A stretch of DNA of 64,000 nt from F23-B02 sp963625655 (GCA_963625655.1 CAVFTS010000001.1:57903-121902), one strand, 5' to 3'; positions 47,930 through 57,668 are shown, counted from the stretch's first letter. Notes: generated from the sequence alone by a model not told the origin. Numbers and translations: made by a program.

Positions 47930-50112
47930 ACGGAACAATTGACTCGGTCGTGTACAGAAACGACGAGAACGGATACGCAGTCATACGCATGACACTTGAC
48001 GACGGAGACAGTGCCACGGTCGTGGGCTGCTTTCCGTGCGTTGCGCCGGGCGAGGCGATGAGTGCCGAGGGCTCGTGGATGCTGCACAGTCAGCACGGAA
48101 GGCAGTTTAAAGCGGAACACGCCATAAGACTCCTGCCCACGAATGCGGACGACATATATAAGTACCTTGCAGGCGGAACGGTACGGGGCATAGGCCCGGC
48201 AACTGCCGCTCTCATCGTCAACCGCTTCGGCGAAAAGGCTCTTGACGTTCTTGAGCTGCACCCCGATAAGCTTGCCGAGATCAAGGGCATCAGCATATCC
48301 AAAGCTAGCGAAATGAGCAAGTCCTTTAAGCGCCAGGCGGGATTGCGGCGGCTTATGGAGTTTCTTTGCGGATACAGGATTCGCCCGGAGTATGCTCTGC
48401 GGCTGTATAAGTTTTACGGCAATTCGGCGATGGAGACGCTTCAGGAGAATCCGTACATACTTGCGTCTAGCCATATAGGTGCGGCGTTTTCCGATGCGGA
48501 TGCGCTCGCACTTGAGATGGGTGTCGAAAACGACAGCATTAACCGTATCGCCGCCGCCGTTCTTTTTGAGCTGCGCCACAATCTCGGCAACGGGCATTGC
48601 TTTATTCCCAAGGAAAAGCTCACGGCTGCAACCTCGCAGCTTATCGGTGTTGATACCGAGCGCATTGAGGAGGGCGTTGAGCTTTTAAAGGAAAACGGTG
48701 AGATCTTCTGCGATCGGATAGCAAATCTCGAAGCCTGCTATCTCAAGGATATCTACAAAGCTGAAAGCTATACCGCTCGGCGGATAAAGGCGATGTGCAA
48801 GCCCTTGCCGACTTCAAAGATCAATTTGGATCACTTTATTGCAGAACTTGAAAAAAAGAACGGTATCAGCTACGCACCTCTGCAAAAAAGCACGCTTTCG
48901 CTTGCAATGTCAAGCAATATAATGGTCATTACGGGCGGACCGGGAACGGGGAAAACGACCATAGTCAAAGCGATAATCGAGCTTTTTAAGAATGATGAGC
49001 TTAAAGTCTGCCTTGCGGCGCCTACAGGCAGAGCCGCAAAGCGAATGACCGAGCTTACCGGAGAAGAAGCGTCGACGGTACACAGACTGCTCGGCGCAAA
49101 GATATCCGACGACGGTGAATCGCTTATATTTACAAAAAATGAGGACGACCCCTTAAACGCCGACGCCGTGATATTGGACGAGTGTTCAATGATGGACATA
49201 ATGCTCATGAAAGCGCTGCTTTCGGCAATGCGACCGGAGTGCAAGCTCGTTTTGGTGGGTGATGCCGATCAGCTGCCACCGGTTGGACCGGGCAACGTCT
49301 TTGCGGACATTATCAGAAGCGATATAGTACCGACCGTTCGCCTGACCGAGATATTCCGTCAGAAGGCGGAGAGCCGTATCGTCAGCAACGCACACATGAT
49401 AAATAAGGGCGAACACCCGAATTTTGAAGCAAACACGGGAGACTTTTTCAGGCTGAGGAGACTTCGCACCGAGAGCAGCATAGACACGGTTTTGGAGCTG
49501 TGCGAAACACGGCTGCCGAACAATATGGGCATCCCGACTGATGAGATACAGGTACTCAGCCCTACCAGGAGGGGCGAGACGGGGACCGTGAGCCTCAACC
49601 GACTGCTGCAGGCTGCGCTTAATCCCAAATCGGCTGAGAAAAAGGAAAAGTCATTCGGGGACATTGTTTTCCGTGAAGGCGACCGCATCATGCAGATCAA
49701 GAACAACTACGACATTCCGTGGCAAAGCTCGGACGGCGTTTTCGGCAGCGGTATATTTAACGGCGATTTGGGGCGGATAAAGTCAATCGACCACCAGAAT
49801 GAAACGATGAGGATCGAGTTTGACGACAAGACGGTCATATACGGCTTTGACATGCTCAGTGAGCTTGAGCATTCGTGGGCAATGACGGTACATAAGTCGC
49901 AGGGCAGCGAGTACAGGGCTGTCATACTTGTGCTTAATTCCGGAACGAAAATGCTTATGACCCGAAGCGTTCTGTACACCGCCGTCACGAGAGCTAAATC
50001 TCTGCTGATTATGGTAGGGGACGACAGCATTGCGCATTACATGATAGACAACAACAGACAGTCGAGACGTTACAGTGCATTGAGGATCAGACTTGCGGAT
50101 GAAAATACTTGA
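47908..50112 (+). CDS. recD2: ATP-dependent RecD2 DNA helicase
   Basis: A 734-residue RecD2-type SF1 helicase, used in repair and replication-fork maintenance in bacteria without RecBCD. The N-terminal OB-fold has ELNGTIDSVVYRNDENGYAV; helix-hairpin-helix motifs follow (VRGIGPATAALIV, IKGISISKASEMSK). Walker A is GGPGTGKTT at residues 343-351; motif II is VILDECSMMD, and VGDADQLPPVGPGNV and AMTVHKSQGSE are late motifs. The GTG at 47908, seven bases after GGAG, is preferred to a TTG at 47905. Its last 14 bases overlap comF. Confidence 0.95.
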   Translation: MEEYTELNGTIDSVVYRNDENGYAVIRMTLDDGDSATVVGCFPCVAPGEAMSAEGSWMLHSQHGRQFKAEHAIRLLPTNADDIYKYLAGGTVRGIGPATAALIVNRFGEKALDVLELHPDKLAEIKGISISKASEMSKSFKRQAGLRRLMEFLCGYRIRPEYALRLYKFYGNSAMETLQENPYILASSHIGAAFSDADALALEMGVENDSINRIAAAVLFELRHNLGNGHCFIPKEKLTAATSQLIGVDTERIEEGVELLKENGEIFCDRIANLEACYLKDIYKAESYTARRIKAMCKPLPTSKINLDHFIAELEKKNGISYAPLQKSTLSLAMSSNIMVITGGPGTGKTTIVKAIIELFKNDELKVCLAAPTGRAAKRMTELTGEEASTVHRLLGAKISDDGESLIFTKNEDDPLNADAVILDECSMMDIMLMKALLSAMRPECKLVLVGDADQLPPVGPGNVFADIIRSDIVPTVRLTEIFRQKAESRIVSNAHMINKGEHPNFEANTGDFFRLRRLRTESSIDTVLELCETRLPNNMGIPTDEIQVLSPTRRGETGTVSLNRLLQAALNPKSAEKKEKSFGDIVFREGDRIMQIKNNYDIPWQSSDGVFGSGIFNGDLGRIKSIDHQNETMRIEFDDKTVIYGFDMLSELEHSWAMTVHKSQGSEYRAVILVLNSGTKMLMTRSVLYTAVTRAKSLLIMVGDDSIAHYMIDNNRQSRRYSALRIRLADENT

Positions 50113-50752
50113 CTTTTTCCTTGACCTCCTGTTTCCGCCGAAATGCATATTTTGCGGTGAGGTGCTTGAAGCCTCTAACATCTGCAGCAAGTGCCTTGGA
50201 AAGCTGCCGTACACTAAGGGCGATTCCACAGTTCAAAAGCTGCCGTTTGTCAGCAAGTGTGTATCGCCGTTTTACTACGAAGGTGTCGTGAGGGACGCAA
50301 TACTCAGATTCAAATTTAACGGCAAGTCCAATTACGCAGGAGCTTTTGCGCAGATTATGTCGGAATGTATTGAGAATAATCTTGATTGCGGTGATATTAG
50401 TGTGATATCATGGGTACCGTTAAGCCGTATGCGAATGCGAAAGAGGGGCTATAATCAGGCGCAGCTCCTTGCCAAAGCGATAGCAAAACGACTTGAGCTT
50501 CCGTCGACGCCCTGCCTTGTCAAGATCAAAAACAACACGGCTCAGTCGAAAACCGCAAGTGCCGAGCAGCGCCGCAGAAATGTTGCGGGCGTTTACAAGG
50601 TGTGCGACCCCGAATTTGTAAAGGACAAGAACATTTTGCTGATCGATGATGTCGTTACCACGGGAGCCACATTGTCCGAATGCTCAAGAATGCTTCAGCT
50701 TTCCGGCGCAAACAGGGTTTATTCCGCAAGCATAGCACGTCATAAAGATTGA
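50099..50752 (+). CDS. comF: ComF family protein (phosphoribosyltransferase-like)
   Basis: A 217-residue ComF/GntX-type protein: an N-terminal zinc finger with CIFCGEVLEASNICSKC and a C-terminal phosphoribosyltransferase fold with ILLIDDVVTTGATLSEC. In Bacillus ComFC is needed for natural transformation, acting with the ComFA helicase. No ComFA is present here. Its gene overlaps recD2 by 14 bases, so RecD2 may take that partner place, but this is speculation. Confidence 0.92.
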   Translation: MKILDFFLDLLFPPKCIFCGEVLEASNICSKCLGKLPYTKGDSTVQKLPFVSKCVSPFYYEGVVRDAILRFKFNGKSNYAGAFAQIMSECIENNLDCGDISVISWVPLSRMRMRKRGYNQAQLLAKAIAKRLELPSTPCLVKIKNNTAQSKTASAEQRRRNVAGVYKVCDPEFVKDKNILLIDDVVTTGATLSECSRMLQLSGANRVYSASIARHKD

Positions 50753-50830
50753 CGGAGCCGATTTTGGGTTAGAATTTAAATAAACAGCTTAGCCGAAGCT
50801 CTCTTGAGCTTTGGCGGAACGGAGCAGATA

Positions 50831-51862
50831 ATGGTTATATTTGAAAGAGACATAGCCGTAGATATGGGCACATCCAACACCTTGGTTTATGTTGCGGGCA
50901 AAGGCGTTGCGCTGCGTGAGCCTACCGTCGTTGCGGTGGACAAGACTACGGGAGAGATGCTTAAAATAGGTGAGGATGCAAAGAAAACGCTTGGAAGAAC
51001 TCCGGCGAATATTGTCGTCATCCATCCCATCAGCCTCGGCGTCATATCAGACTACGATATGGCGGCGATGATGCTCAGAGAGCTGATCTCAAAGGTCACG
51101 TCCTTCAGCTTGTTTAAGCCGAGGGTTTTGCTCTGCGTACCGAGCAGCATAACGGGCGTTGAGGAGAGAGCGATAATCGACGCCGCCATAGAAGCCGGCG
51201 CAAGAAAGGTCTACTTACTCGAAACCGCAGTCGCTACGGCGATCGGCGCCGGAGTGGACATTTCAAAGCCCGACGGACACATGGTCATCGACATCGGCGG
51301 CGGCACATCCGAGGTGGCGGTCGTTTCAATGGGCGGAGTGGTTGAGTGCGAATCCTTTCCGACCGCAGGTGACAGCTTTGACGAGGCCATTATCCGCTAT
51401 ATCAGGAAGAAACATAATGTTCTCATCGGCTCAAAAACCGCCGAGGAGCTGAAAATCAGCATAGGCGGCGCTCTGCCGAGACCCGATGCATACGAGGAAG
51501 AAGCAAAGGGACGCTGTCTGCTTACGGGACTTCCCAAAACGGTTACCGTCAGCAGTGAGGAGCTTGTGGAGGTTCTTGCGGAGCCGACGCAGCTTATACT
51601 TGACAACATTCATTCCGTTCTTGAGCGCACTCCCCCTGAGCTTGTCGGAGACCTCGGAAGCAACGGAATTATTCTCTCCGGCTCCGGCTCCATGCTTTAC
51701 GGACTTGACAGAGTTATCGAGCGAAGCACCGGAATTCCGACAATACCCGTCGACGACCCCAGCTCCTGCGCGGCGCACGGTGCGGGAAAGATGCTCCAAA
51801 GACTCGACGACATGAGGGACGGTATGATGAACTTCCTCCGCCGCAGACAAATGAAGAACTGA
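50831..51862 (+). CDS. mreB: Rod shape-determining actin-like protein MreB/Mbl
   Basis: A 343-residue bacterial actin that guides lateral wall synthesis. Actin-fold motifs are AVDMGTSNTLVYVAG (phosphate 1), IDIGGGTSEVAVVSM (phosphate 2) and NGIILSGSGSMLYGLD (adenosine). The basic C-terminus FLRRRQMKN may help membrane contact. GGAG is six bases before the ATG at 50831; an earlier TTG at 50804 is less likely. It stands alone without mreC/mreD, which is common for Mbl or MreBH-type paralogues. A hairpin at 50793-50814 sits in the leader, and a possible weak promoter (TTGACG at 50749, TAGAAT at 50770) overlaps the comF end. Confidence 0.93.
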   Translation: MVIFERDIAVDMGTSNTLVYVAGKGVALREPTVVAVDKTTGEMLKIGEDAKKTLGRTPANIVVIHPISLGVISDYDMAAMMLRELISKVTSFSLFKPRVLLCVPSSITGVEERAIIDAAIEAGARKVYLLETAVATAIGAGVDISKPDGHMVIDIGGGTSEVAVVSMGGVVECESFPTAGDSFDEAIIRYIRKKHNVLIGSKTAEELKISIGGALPRPDAYEEEAKGRCLLTGLPKTVTVSSEELVEVLAEPTQLILDNIHSVLERTPPELVGDLGSNGIILSGSGSMLYGLDRVIERSTGIPTIPVDDPSSCAAHGAGKMLQRLDDMRDGMMNFLRRRQMKN

Positions 51863-51868
51863 GTCCGC

Positions 51869-51902
51869 AAAAACGCCCTGTTCAGCCGAACAGGGCGTTT
51901 TT
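51869..51902. terminator. Bidirectional terminator after mreB
   Basis: A 15-bp perfect stem (51869-51883 with 51888-51902), four-base loop, A and T runs on both sides. It is shared by mreB and the minus-strand hydrolase at 51917. Confidence 0.93.
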
Positions 51903-51916
51903 GAGCACCGAAGTGA

Positions 51917-52846
51917 TTAGATCTTGCTTTGTATCCATGCAAGAATATCGGAGTAGACCTCGTCCTTATTGATTTCGTTGAGCATCTCATGCCTGCCACC
52001 CTCATAGAGCTTTATGCTGACATCCTGCATTCCTGCCTTGCGGAAGCTTTCGCAGGCGATTTTTACGCCCTTACCGCACTCGCCGACGGGATCCATGGAG
52101 CCGGACATGAAGTAAACGGGAACGTCCTTCTTCATGGCATTGAGATTCTTGGAGTTCGTAATCAGGTTGATGCCGGTCATCATGTCACGGAAGAGACTGC
52201 ACGACGGGACAAAGCCGCAAAGGGGATCGGCAAGATAGCGGGCGATGACCTCTTCGTCACGGGTGAGCCAGTCGTGGGTAGTTTTCGGAATGCCGTAGAT
52301 CTTGTTGTAGCTTCCGAACGCCATGTTGTTGAGCATGTTACTGTAATGATGGGGTCCCTTGAGCTTCACAACGAGGTTGCCCATTGCAAGACCGCCGAGA
52401 ACGAGAGGCTTGCCCTGATTTCCCGTGCCGCTGATTATTGCTGCGTCAAAGCCGCCGGGGAACTTTATGAGATGGGTGCGGGTCAAAAAGCTTCCCATGC
52501 TGTGACCGAAAACAATGATGGGAATGTCGGGGTAGTTGATCTTCATTGCGCTGCGCAGAATCTCCACATCCTGAACTGCATAGGTCCAACCGTTGCGCTC
52601 AGCGAAGAAGCCGATGTTTTCGGGTTTGTCAATACTCTTTCCGTGACCGAGGTGATCGTCGCCGACAGCAACAAAGCCGTTGGATGCAAGAAAAAGCATA
52701 AAATCGTCGTAGCGATCCATGTGTTCGGCAATGCCGTGGACAATTTGGATGACGGCCTTCGGCTGTGTGTCGGGAGTACACATATGGGCTCTGAGCTTAT
52801 TATGACCTGTGCTTGAATCAAAATAAAAATCTCTGAAACTTGGCAT
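51917..52846 (-). CDS. Alpha/beta hydrolase, monoacylglycerol lipase-like
   Basis: A 309-residue soluble alpha/beta hydrolase of the serine aminopeptidase S33/monoacylglycerol lipase type. HGIAEHMDRYDDF gives the oxyanion region, DHLGHG is the family's conserved loop, and the nucleophile is Ser116 in FGHSMGSF. Asp in SGSMDPVGECG and His in EGGRHEML complete the triad. GGAGG precedes the ATG. It is divergent from glpK, so it may release glycerol for that kinase. Confidence 0.88.
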   Translation of the reverse strand: MPSFRDFYFDSSTGHNKLRAHMCTPDTQPKAVIQIVHGIAEHMDRYDDFMLFLASNGFVAVGDDHLGHGKSIDKPENIGFFAERNGWTYAVQDVEILRSAMKINYPDIPIIVFGHSMGSFLTRTHLIKFPGGFDAAIISGTGNQGKPLVLGGLAMGNLVVKLKGPHHYSNMLNNMAFGSYNKIYGIPKTTHDWLTRDEEVIARYLADPLCGFVPSCSLFRDMMTGINLITNSKNLNAMKKDVPVYFMSGSMDPVGECGKGVKIACESFRKAGMQDVSIKLYEGGRHEMLNEINKDEVYSDILAWIQSKI

Positions 52847-52893
52847 GGAAATTATCCTCCGTATGTGTTAAAATGTATTTATTCTCTATCTGA

Positions 52894-52922
52894 ATTTTAG
52901 CGCCTTACCATCCATTAGTCAA
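52894..52922 (-). promoter_or_regulatory. Promoter of the monoacylglycerol lipase-like gene
   Basis: On the minus strand, TTGACT (52922-52917), a 17-base spacer and TAAAAT (52899-52894). No equally good promoter was seen for glpK in the 97-base divergent region. Confidence 0.65.
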
Positions 52923-52943
52923 CAAAAAACTGGAGGATCAGAT

Positions 52944-54446
52944 ATGAACGGCTATGTAATCGCACTTGATCAGGGAACTACAAGCTCCAGAGCCATAGTG
53001 TTTGACAGCGTCGGTACGCCTGTCACGATAGCGCAGTACCCCTTTGCGCAGATCTACCCCAAACCGGGTTGGGTCGAGCATGACCCCATGCTCATTCTCG
53101 AAACTCAGTTTCGAGCGCTGGCGGAAGCCTTTGAGAAAAGCGAACTGTCTCCTACGGATATTGCCGGCATCGGCATAACGAATCAGAGGGAAACGACAAT
53201 CGTTTGGGACAAAAATACCGGCAAACCGATATATAACGCCATTGTGTGGCAGTGCAGACGCACGGCGTCCATATGCGATGAGCTGACCGTCAAAGGACTT
53301 GGCTCTTATATTAAGGATAAAACCGGACTTCTTATCGACGCATATTTTTCCGGCACCAAGATAAAGTGGATACTTGACAACGTTGAAGGTGCAAGGGAAA
53401 GAGCCGAAAGAGGGGAGCTTCTGTTTGGAAACATCGACTCGTGGCTCATTTGGAATCTGACGGGCGGCAAAGCGCACGTTTCCGATTACTCCAACTGCTC
53501 CCGCACCATGATATTCGACATCGACAAGCTTCGGTGGGATGAAACGCTTTGCAGTGAGCTCGGAATTCCCATGTGTATGCTGCCGGAGCCCGTGCCTTCC
53601 GCAATGACTTACGGTAAGGTAGCGGCCGGAATATCAGGACTTGAAATGCTAGCAGGCGTGCCTGTCTGCGGCAGTGCGGGAGACCAGGCTGCGGCGCTTC
53701 TCGGACAGGGTTGCATAATTCCCGGACAGGCAAAGAATACCTACGGCACCGGCTGTTTTACGCTCATGAACACCGGCTCACAGTCCGTCAGGAGCCAGTG
53801 CGGACTTGTCACGAGCGTCGCATGGTCCGTAGGCGGCAAGACTACATATGCGCTTGAAGGCAGCGTTTTCAATGCGGGTAGCTCCATCCAGTGGCTGCGT
53901 GACGAGCTCGGACTCATCGGCACCTCATCGGAATGTGAGGGACTTGCAACGAGCGTACCCGACAACGGCGGCGTTTACCTCGTGTCGGCTTTCACGGGCC
54001 TGGGCGCACCTAGGTGGGATATGTACGCAAGAGGTACGATCGTGGGACTGACGAGAGGCTCCACAAAGGCGCATATCGCAAGGGCTGCGCTTGAAGGCAT
54101 AAGCTATCAGGTCAAAGATCTGCTTAACGCAATGGAACAGGACTGCGGCGAGGAGCTTTCCGCACTTCGTGTGGACGGCGGCGCTTCGGTAAACAACTTC
54201 CTCCTGCAATTCCAGTCCGATATTCTCGGAAAGCCCATAGACAGACCGAAAATGGTTGAAACGACCGCTTTCGGCGCTGCCTTCCTTGCAGGTCTTGCTA
54301 CCGGCGTATGGTCGGATATATCCGAGATATCGTCGCTCCGCAGGTCTGACAGAGTGTTTATACCCGAAATGGACAGCGACGAGGCTCAGAGACTTTACAC
54401 AAAGTGGCTCAAGGCGGTCGAGAGGGCAGCAAAGTGGGAAGACTGA
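52944..54446 (+). CDS. glpK: Glycerol kinase
   Basis: GlpK phosphorylates glycerol to sn-glycerol-3-phosphate in the cytoplasm. The 500-residue FGGY kinase has the N-terminal ALDQGTTSSRAIVFD, the substrate-binding GITNQRETTIVWD, and RVDGGASVNNFLLQFQSD near the C-terminus. GGAGG lies seven bases upstream of the ATG. No glycerol facilitator (glpF) or G3P dehydrogenase (glpD) is next to it; the genes nearby are a lipase-like hydrolase and a DUF1015 gene. Confidence 0.96.
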   Translation: MNGYVIALDQGTTSSRAIVFDSVGTPVTIAQYPFAQIYPKPGWVEHDPMLILETQFRALAEAFEKSELSPTDIAGIGITNQRETTIVWDKNTGKPIYNAIVWQCRRTASICDELTVKGLGSYIKDKTGLLIDAYFSGTKIKWILDNVEGARERAERGELLFGNIDSWLIWNLTGGKAHVSDYSNCSRTMIFDIDKLRWDETLCSELGIPMCMLPEPVPSAMTYGKVAAGISGLEMLAGVPVCGSAGDQAAALLGQGCIIPGQAKNTYGTGCFTLMNTGSQSVRSQCGLVTSVAWSVGGKTTYALEGSVFNAGSSIQWLRDELGLIGTSSECEGLATSVPDNGGVYLVSAFTGLGAPRWDMYARGTIVGLTRGSTKAHIARAALEGISYQVKDLLNAMEQDCGEELSALRVDGGASVNNFLLQFQSDILGKPIDRPKMVETTAFGAAFLAGLATGVWSDISEISSLRRSDRVFIPEMDSDEAQRLYTKWLKAVERAAKWED

Positions 54447-55666
54447 TTAAAGCCTGTTTTACCGCTGCGGATATTCTCATACCAAAGGTTTCGGATATGC
54501 AGGCGTGGAGCGTTATTGCCTGCGACCAGTTCACCTCTGAGCCTGAGTATTGGAGCGAGGTCAACAAAAGAGTGGGCGATAAGCCTTCAAGTCTTAGGCT
54601 TATACTGCCGGAAGCGCTGCTCTCACAAAAGGACACCGATTCCGAGCGCAGCAAAATATACGACACAATGCGCACATATCTTGATGCAGGCGTTTTTGAA
54701 AAGCTCGAAAACAGCTATATTTACGTTGAGCGCACTCTGAGATCGGGTGCGGTGCGCAAGGGTATAGTCGGAGCTTTGGATCTTGAAGCCTACGGCTGGA
54801 CACAGGAATCCAAGCTACCTGTGAGAGCGACGGAGGACACCGTTGAGAATCGCCTCCCGCCGAGGATCAAGATCCGCAGGAGAGCGCTTCTCGAAATGCC
54901 GCATATTCTGATATTCGTCAACGACCCCGAAAACAGCGTAATCACGTCTGCGAAAAAAGGCAAAGCGCTTTACGACTTTGAGCTTATGCAAAACGGCGGC
55001 AGAGTCTCCGGCTGGCAGGCGGCGGACAATTGTGCCCTTGATGTTGCTCTTGAGCGTTTGTTTGAGAGTACCTCCGCAAAAGGAGAAGACCCTCTGTTTA
55101 TGGCTATCGGTGACGGAAATCACAGCGTTGCGGCGGCAAAAAAATACTGGGATGAGATAAAGGAAGCACTCAGCCCTGAGGAGAGAGCGACTCATCCTGC
55201 AAGATATGCGTTGGCTGAGCTTGTGAACATTCACGATCCGGCAATCGACTTTAAGCCGATACACAGACTAATCTACGGAACTGACACTATAGCGTTTTTT
55301 GACGAGCTTAAAGCGCATTTTGCCGTAGCGGACGATGCCAAAACTGTCGTAAAGTGCTTTTCCGGCGGCAAATCTCTTGAGATAGGCTTTAATAAGATGA
55401 CCTACGGCGAGATAATCGCTGCGTGCGAGGCGTTCTGCAAAGAGTATGCCGCAAAGCACGGCGGTCAGCTTGACTATATCCACGGGGGTGACGAGTGCAT
55501 TAAAATGTCGCAAAAGGAAGGAAGCTGCTGTCTGCTTATGCCGCAGATACCGAAAGAAGGTCTTTTTGAGACGGTCGTAAAAAGCGGCGCATTTCCCAGG
55601 AAAAGCTTTTCCATCGGTAATGCCGAGGACAAAAGATATTATCTCGAATGCAGAAGAATCAAATAA
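54434..55666 (+). CDS. DUF1015 family protein
   Basis: A 410-residue cytoplasmic protein of the DUF1015 family. Family hallmarks are MQAWSVIACDQFTSEPEYWS near the start, LDLEAYGW and FMAIGDGNHSVAAAKKYWDE. Function is not established; some genomes place it beside serine or phosphoserine genes. The frame extends upstream to 54404, but the GTG at 54434 has GAGGG seven bases upstream. The 13-base overlap with glpK suggests they are transcribed together. Confidence 0.88.
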   Translation: MGRLIKACFTAADILIPKVSDMQAWSVIACDQFTSEPEYWSEVNKRVGDKPSSLRLILPEALLSQKDTDSERSKIYDTMRTYLDAGVFEKLENSYIYVERTLRSGAVRKGIVGALDLEAYGWTQESKLPVRATEDTVENRLPPRIKIRRRALLEMPHILIFVNDPENSVITSAKKGKALYDFELMQNGGRVSGWQAADNCALDVALERLFESTSAKGEDPLFMAIGDGNHSVAAAKKYWDEIKEALSPEERATHPARYALAELVNIHDPAIDFKPIHRLIYGTDTIAFFDELKAHFAVADDAKTVVKCFSGGKSLEIGFNKMTYGEIIAACEAFCKEYAAKHGGQLDYIHGGDECIKMSQKEGSCCLLMPQIPKEGLFETVVKSGAFPRKSFSIGNAEDKRYYLECRRIK

Positions 55667-55671
55667 TTATC

Positions 55672-55700
55672 TTGTAATGGTAATTGTTCTGTGATAAAAT
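55672..55700 (+). promoter_or_regulatory. Promoter of yebC
   Basis: TTGTAA (55672-55677), a 17-base spacer and TAAAAT (55695-55700), 43 bases before the ATG. Confidence 0.6.
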
Positions 55701-55743
55701 AATTGCCGTTAAATTTGTATTTTAGTTTAAGGAGCTGTTAAAT

Positions 55744-56478
55744 ATGTCGGGACATTCCAAATGGCATAACATACAGAAAACTAAGGGAGCAGCGGACGCA
55801 AAGCGTGCGCAGGCGTTTACCAAGATTGCCAGAGAGATGATAGTTGCCGTTAAAGAGGGCGGAAGCGGGGACCCCAATAACAATTCACGCCTTGCCGCCG
55901 TCATCACCAAGGCAAAGGCCGCAAATATGCCGAACGATAACATCAAGCGCACTATCGACAAGGCGCTGGGTGCAGGCAATACCGACAACTATGAAAAAAT
56001 CGTTTATGAAGGCTACGGACCTCAGGGCGTTGCGATCATCGTCGAGACAATGACCGACAATCGTAATCGTACTGCGGGTGAGATGCGTCACTACTTCGAC
56101 AAGTACGGCGGCAACATGGGCGCAGCCAACTGCGTTTCATGGTCGTTCGACAAGAAGGGTGTCATCGTTATTGACAACGAGGACGAGGAGCTTGATGAGG
56201 ACACCGTTATGATGGAGACTCTTGAAGCGGGCGCCGACGACTTTGAGCCGGACGGCGAAAGCTTCGTGGTTTATACAAAGCCCGACGATGTTTCTCCCGT
56301 TGCAGAAGCACTTTCCGCCGCCGGATATAAGCTGCTCTCCGCACAGGTCGAAATGCTCCCGCAGAACGGCTACATAAAGCTTACCAATGAGGACGACATT
56401 AAGAATCTTCAGAAGATGCTTGATATGTTCGAGGATAACGATGACGTTCAGAACGTCTGGCACAACTGGGAAGAGTAA
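55744..56478 (+). CDS. yebC: YebC/PmpR family regulatory protein
   Basis: A 244-residue YebC-family protein. The invariant start MSGHSKWHNIQKTKGAADA and AKAANMPNDNIKRTIDKALG are present, with an acidic middle (NEDEELDEDT). YebC proteins were described as DNA-binding regulators; later work also links them to translation at proline-rich stretches. The gene has its own promoter and terminator. AAGGAG lies upstream of the ATG. Confidence 0.95.
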   Translation: MSGHSKWHNIQKTKGAADAKRAQAFTKIAREMIVAVKEGGSGDPNNNSRLAAVITKAKAANMPNDNIKRTIDKALGAGNTDNYEKIVYEGYGPQGVAIIVETMTDNRNRTAGEMRHYFDKYGGNMGAANCVSWSFDKKGVIVIDNEDEELDEDTVMMETLEAGADDFEPDGESFVVYTKPDDVSPVAEALSAAGYKLLSAQVEMLPQNGYIKLTNEDDIKNLQKMLDMFEDNDDVQNVWHNWEE

Positions 56479-56485
56479 TAACGGC

Positions 56486-56518
56486 ATCGGGCATCCGTTT
56501 CAGGATGCCCGATTTTTT
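56486..56518 (+). terminator. Terminator of yebC
   Basis: An 11-bp perfect stem (ATCGGGCATCC with GGATGCCCGAT) and a T-run of six. Confidence 0.92.
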
Positions 56519-56521
56519 GCA

Positions 56522-56556
56522 CAAAAAATTCTCCGCAGCAGCGCTGCGGAGAATTT
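56522..56556 (-). terminator. Terminator of the DUF3048 gene (minus strand)
   Basis: A 13-bp perfect stem (56526-56538 with 56544-56556). Read on the minus strand it ends in a T-run. It lies 12 bases past the stop of the DUF3048 gene. Confidence 0.9.
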
Positions 56557-56567
56557 GCTCGGTTCAA

Positions 56568-57668
56568 TTATGCGTTCCAGTTAACGCCGCCGATGCCGTC
56601 GAGGTCGCTGACGCAGACAAAGGTCTTGCCAATGCCGAGTGCGAGCTTGGAGCCGTCGTTGAGCGTATAGTGGAAGGAGTCGTCAAGTGAGCTGCGAGTC
56701 CACTTGATGGGAACGTAGTTGCCGCCGCAGCAGAAGTAGCCGGTACCGCTGCCGACAAATTCCATAGCAACGTGACCCTTATAGTCACCGGTCTGAGAAA
56801 GGGGGACGTTGAGTACAATAACATTTGTGAAGGCAAGTGAGGTCCCGTTCTCATCAACGTAGGGGTACTGAGTGCTGCCGCTTTCGTTCATGCTGAGTGC
56901 GTAAAGCTTGGTGGTGGCATCGTACTTAAAGTTGGAAGCAAATGCGCCGGTGCCGTACTTAACGGTAAAGTTGGTTGCGGGCGTGGTGCACTGGCTTGCG
57001 GCATCGGGGCTGAAGATGAGACCATAGGTGGTGTCGTAGCCGGAAGCATGCTTGGTATAGCCCAAACGCTCGGCGTTGGAAACGACGTTGGAGCCTTCAA
57101 GGTATGCGGTATGCTCAATGTTCTTACCGGCATTTATTCTCTCCTGACTCCTGTGTCCGGTGTAGTCGCCGTCAAGTGCGTCCATGTCGGGAATGTTGTT
57201 CTCACGGGTGTATGCAACGGTGTTCTCTTTGGTGTCCTCGCTGCGTCCCCAGTGGACATAGATGGCGTCGTAAGACTTACAAAGACTTGCAAAATAGGTC
57301 CTTGCACTTCTGACATAGCCGATATCGAGACCGCTGATGTCATTGTATATCGCCATGAGCCTCGTTGCACCTTCAACCGAAACCTCGTAGATTATGGAAG
57401 CCTCGGAAAGGTTCTTCGCATAACGTGCAGCCGGGACATTGTTTATCATTACGCAGTAGGGGCGCAGTGTCGTGTCATAGCTGTCAAGAGCTTCGCCGGT
57501 CAGGGGGTTTATCGGTCCGGTCACTATGTCGTCGACCTTTACGTCTTCGCCTGCGGGAGTGGTCTTGGGTTCATCTGTGCCGCCGTTGTTTGCCTCGTCA
57601 TTTGCACATGACGTAAATATTGCGCAAACAAACAGAACGGCAAGGAAAATTGAAATGAATCTTTTCAT
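56568..57668 (-). CDS. DUF3048 family lipoprotein (YerB-like)
   Basis: A 366-residue exported protein. The start MKRFISIFLAVLFVCAIFTS followed by Cys21 looks like a lipoprotein signal. Residues about 53-170 carry the DUF3048 pattern: NPLTGEALDSYDTTLRPYCV, MINNVPAARY, LSEASIIYEVSVEGATRLMA and VRSARTYFASLC. The second half (KGHVAMEFVGSGTGYFCCGG, VPIKWTRSSLDDSFHYTL) is the second DUF3048 domain. B. subtilis YerB is a lipoprotein of this family; the function is unknown. GAGGTGA precedes the ATG. Confidence 0.9.
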   Translation of the reverse strand: MKRFISIFLAVLFVCAIFTSCANDEANNGGTDEPKTTPAGEDVKVDDIVTGPINPLTGEALDSYDTTLRPYCVMINNVPAARYAKNLSEASIIYEVSVEGATRLMAIYNDISGLDIGYVRSARTYFASLCKSYDAIYVHWGRSEDTKENTVAYTRENNIPDMDALDGDYTGHRSQERINAGKNIEHTAYLEGSNVVSNAERLGYTKHASGYDTTYGLIFSPDAASQCTTPATNFTVKYGTGAFASNFKYDATTKLYALSMNESGSTQYPYVDENGTSLAFTNVIVLNVPLSQTGDYKGHVAMEFVGSGTGYFCCGGNYVPIKWTRSSLDDSFHYTLNDGSKLALGIGKTFVCVSDLDGIGGVNWNA

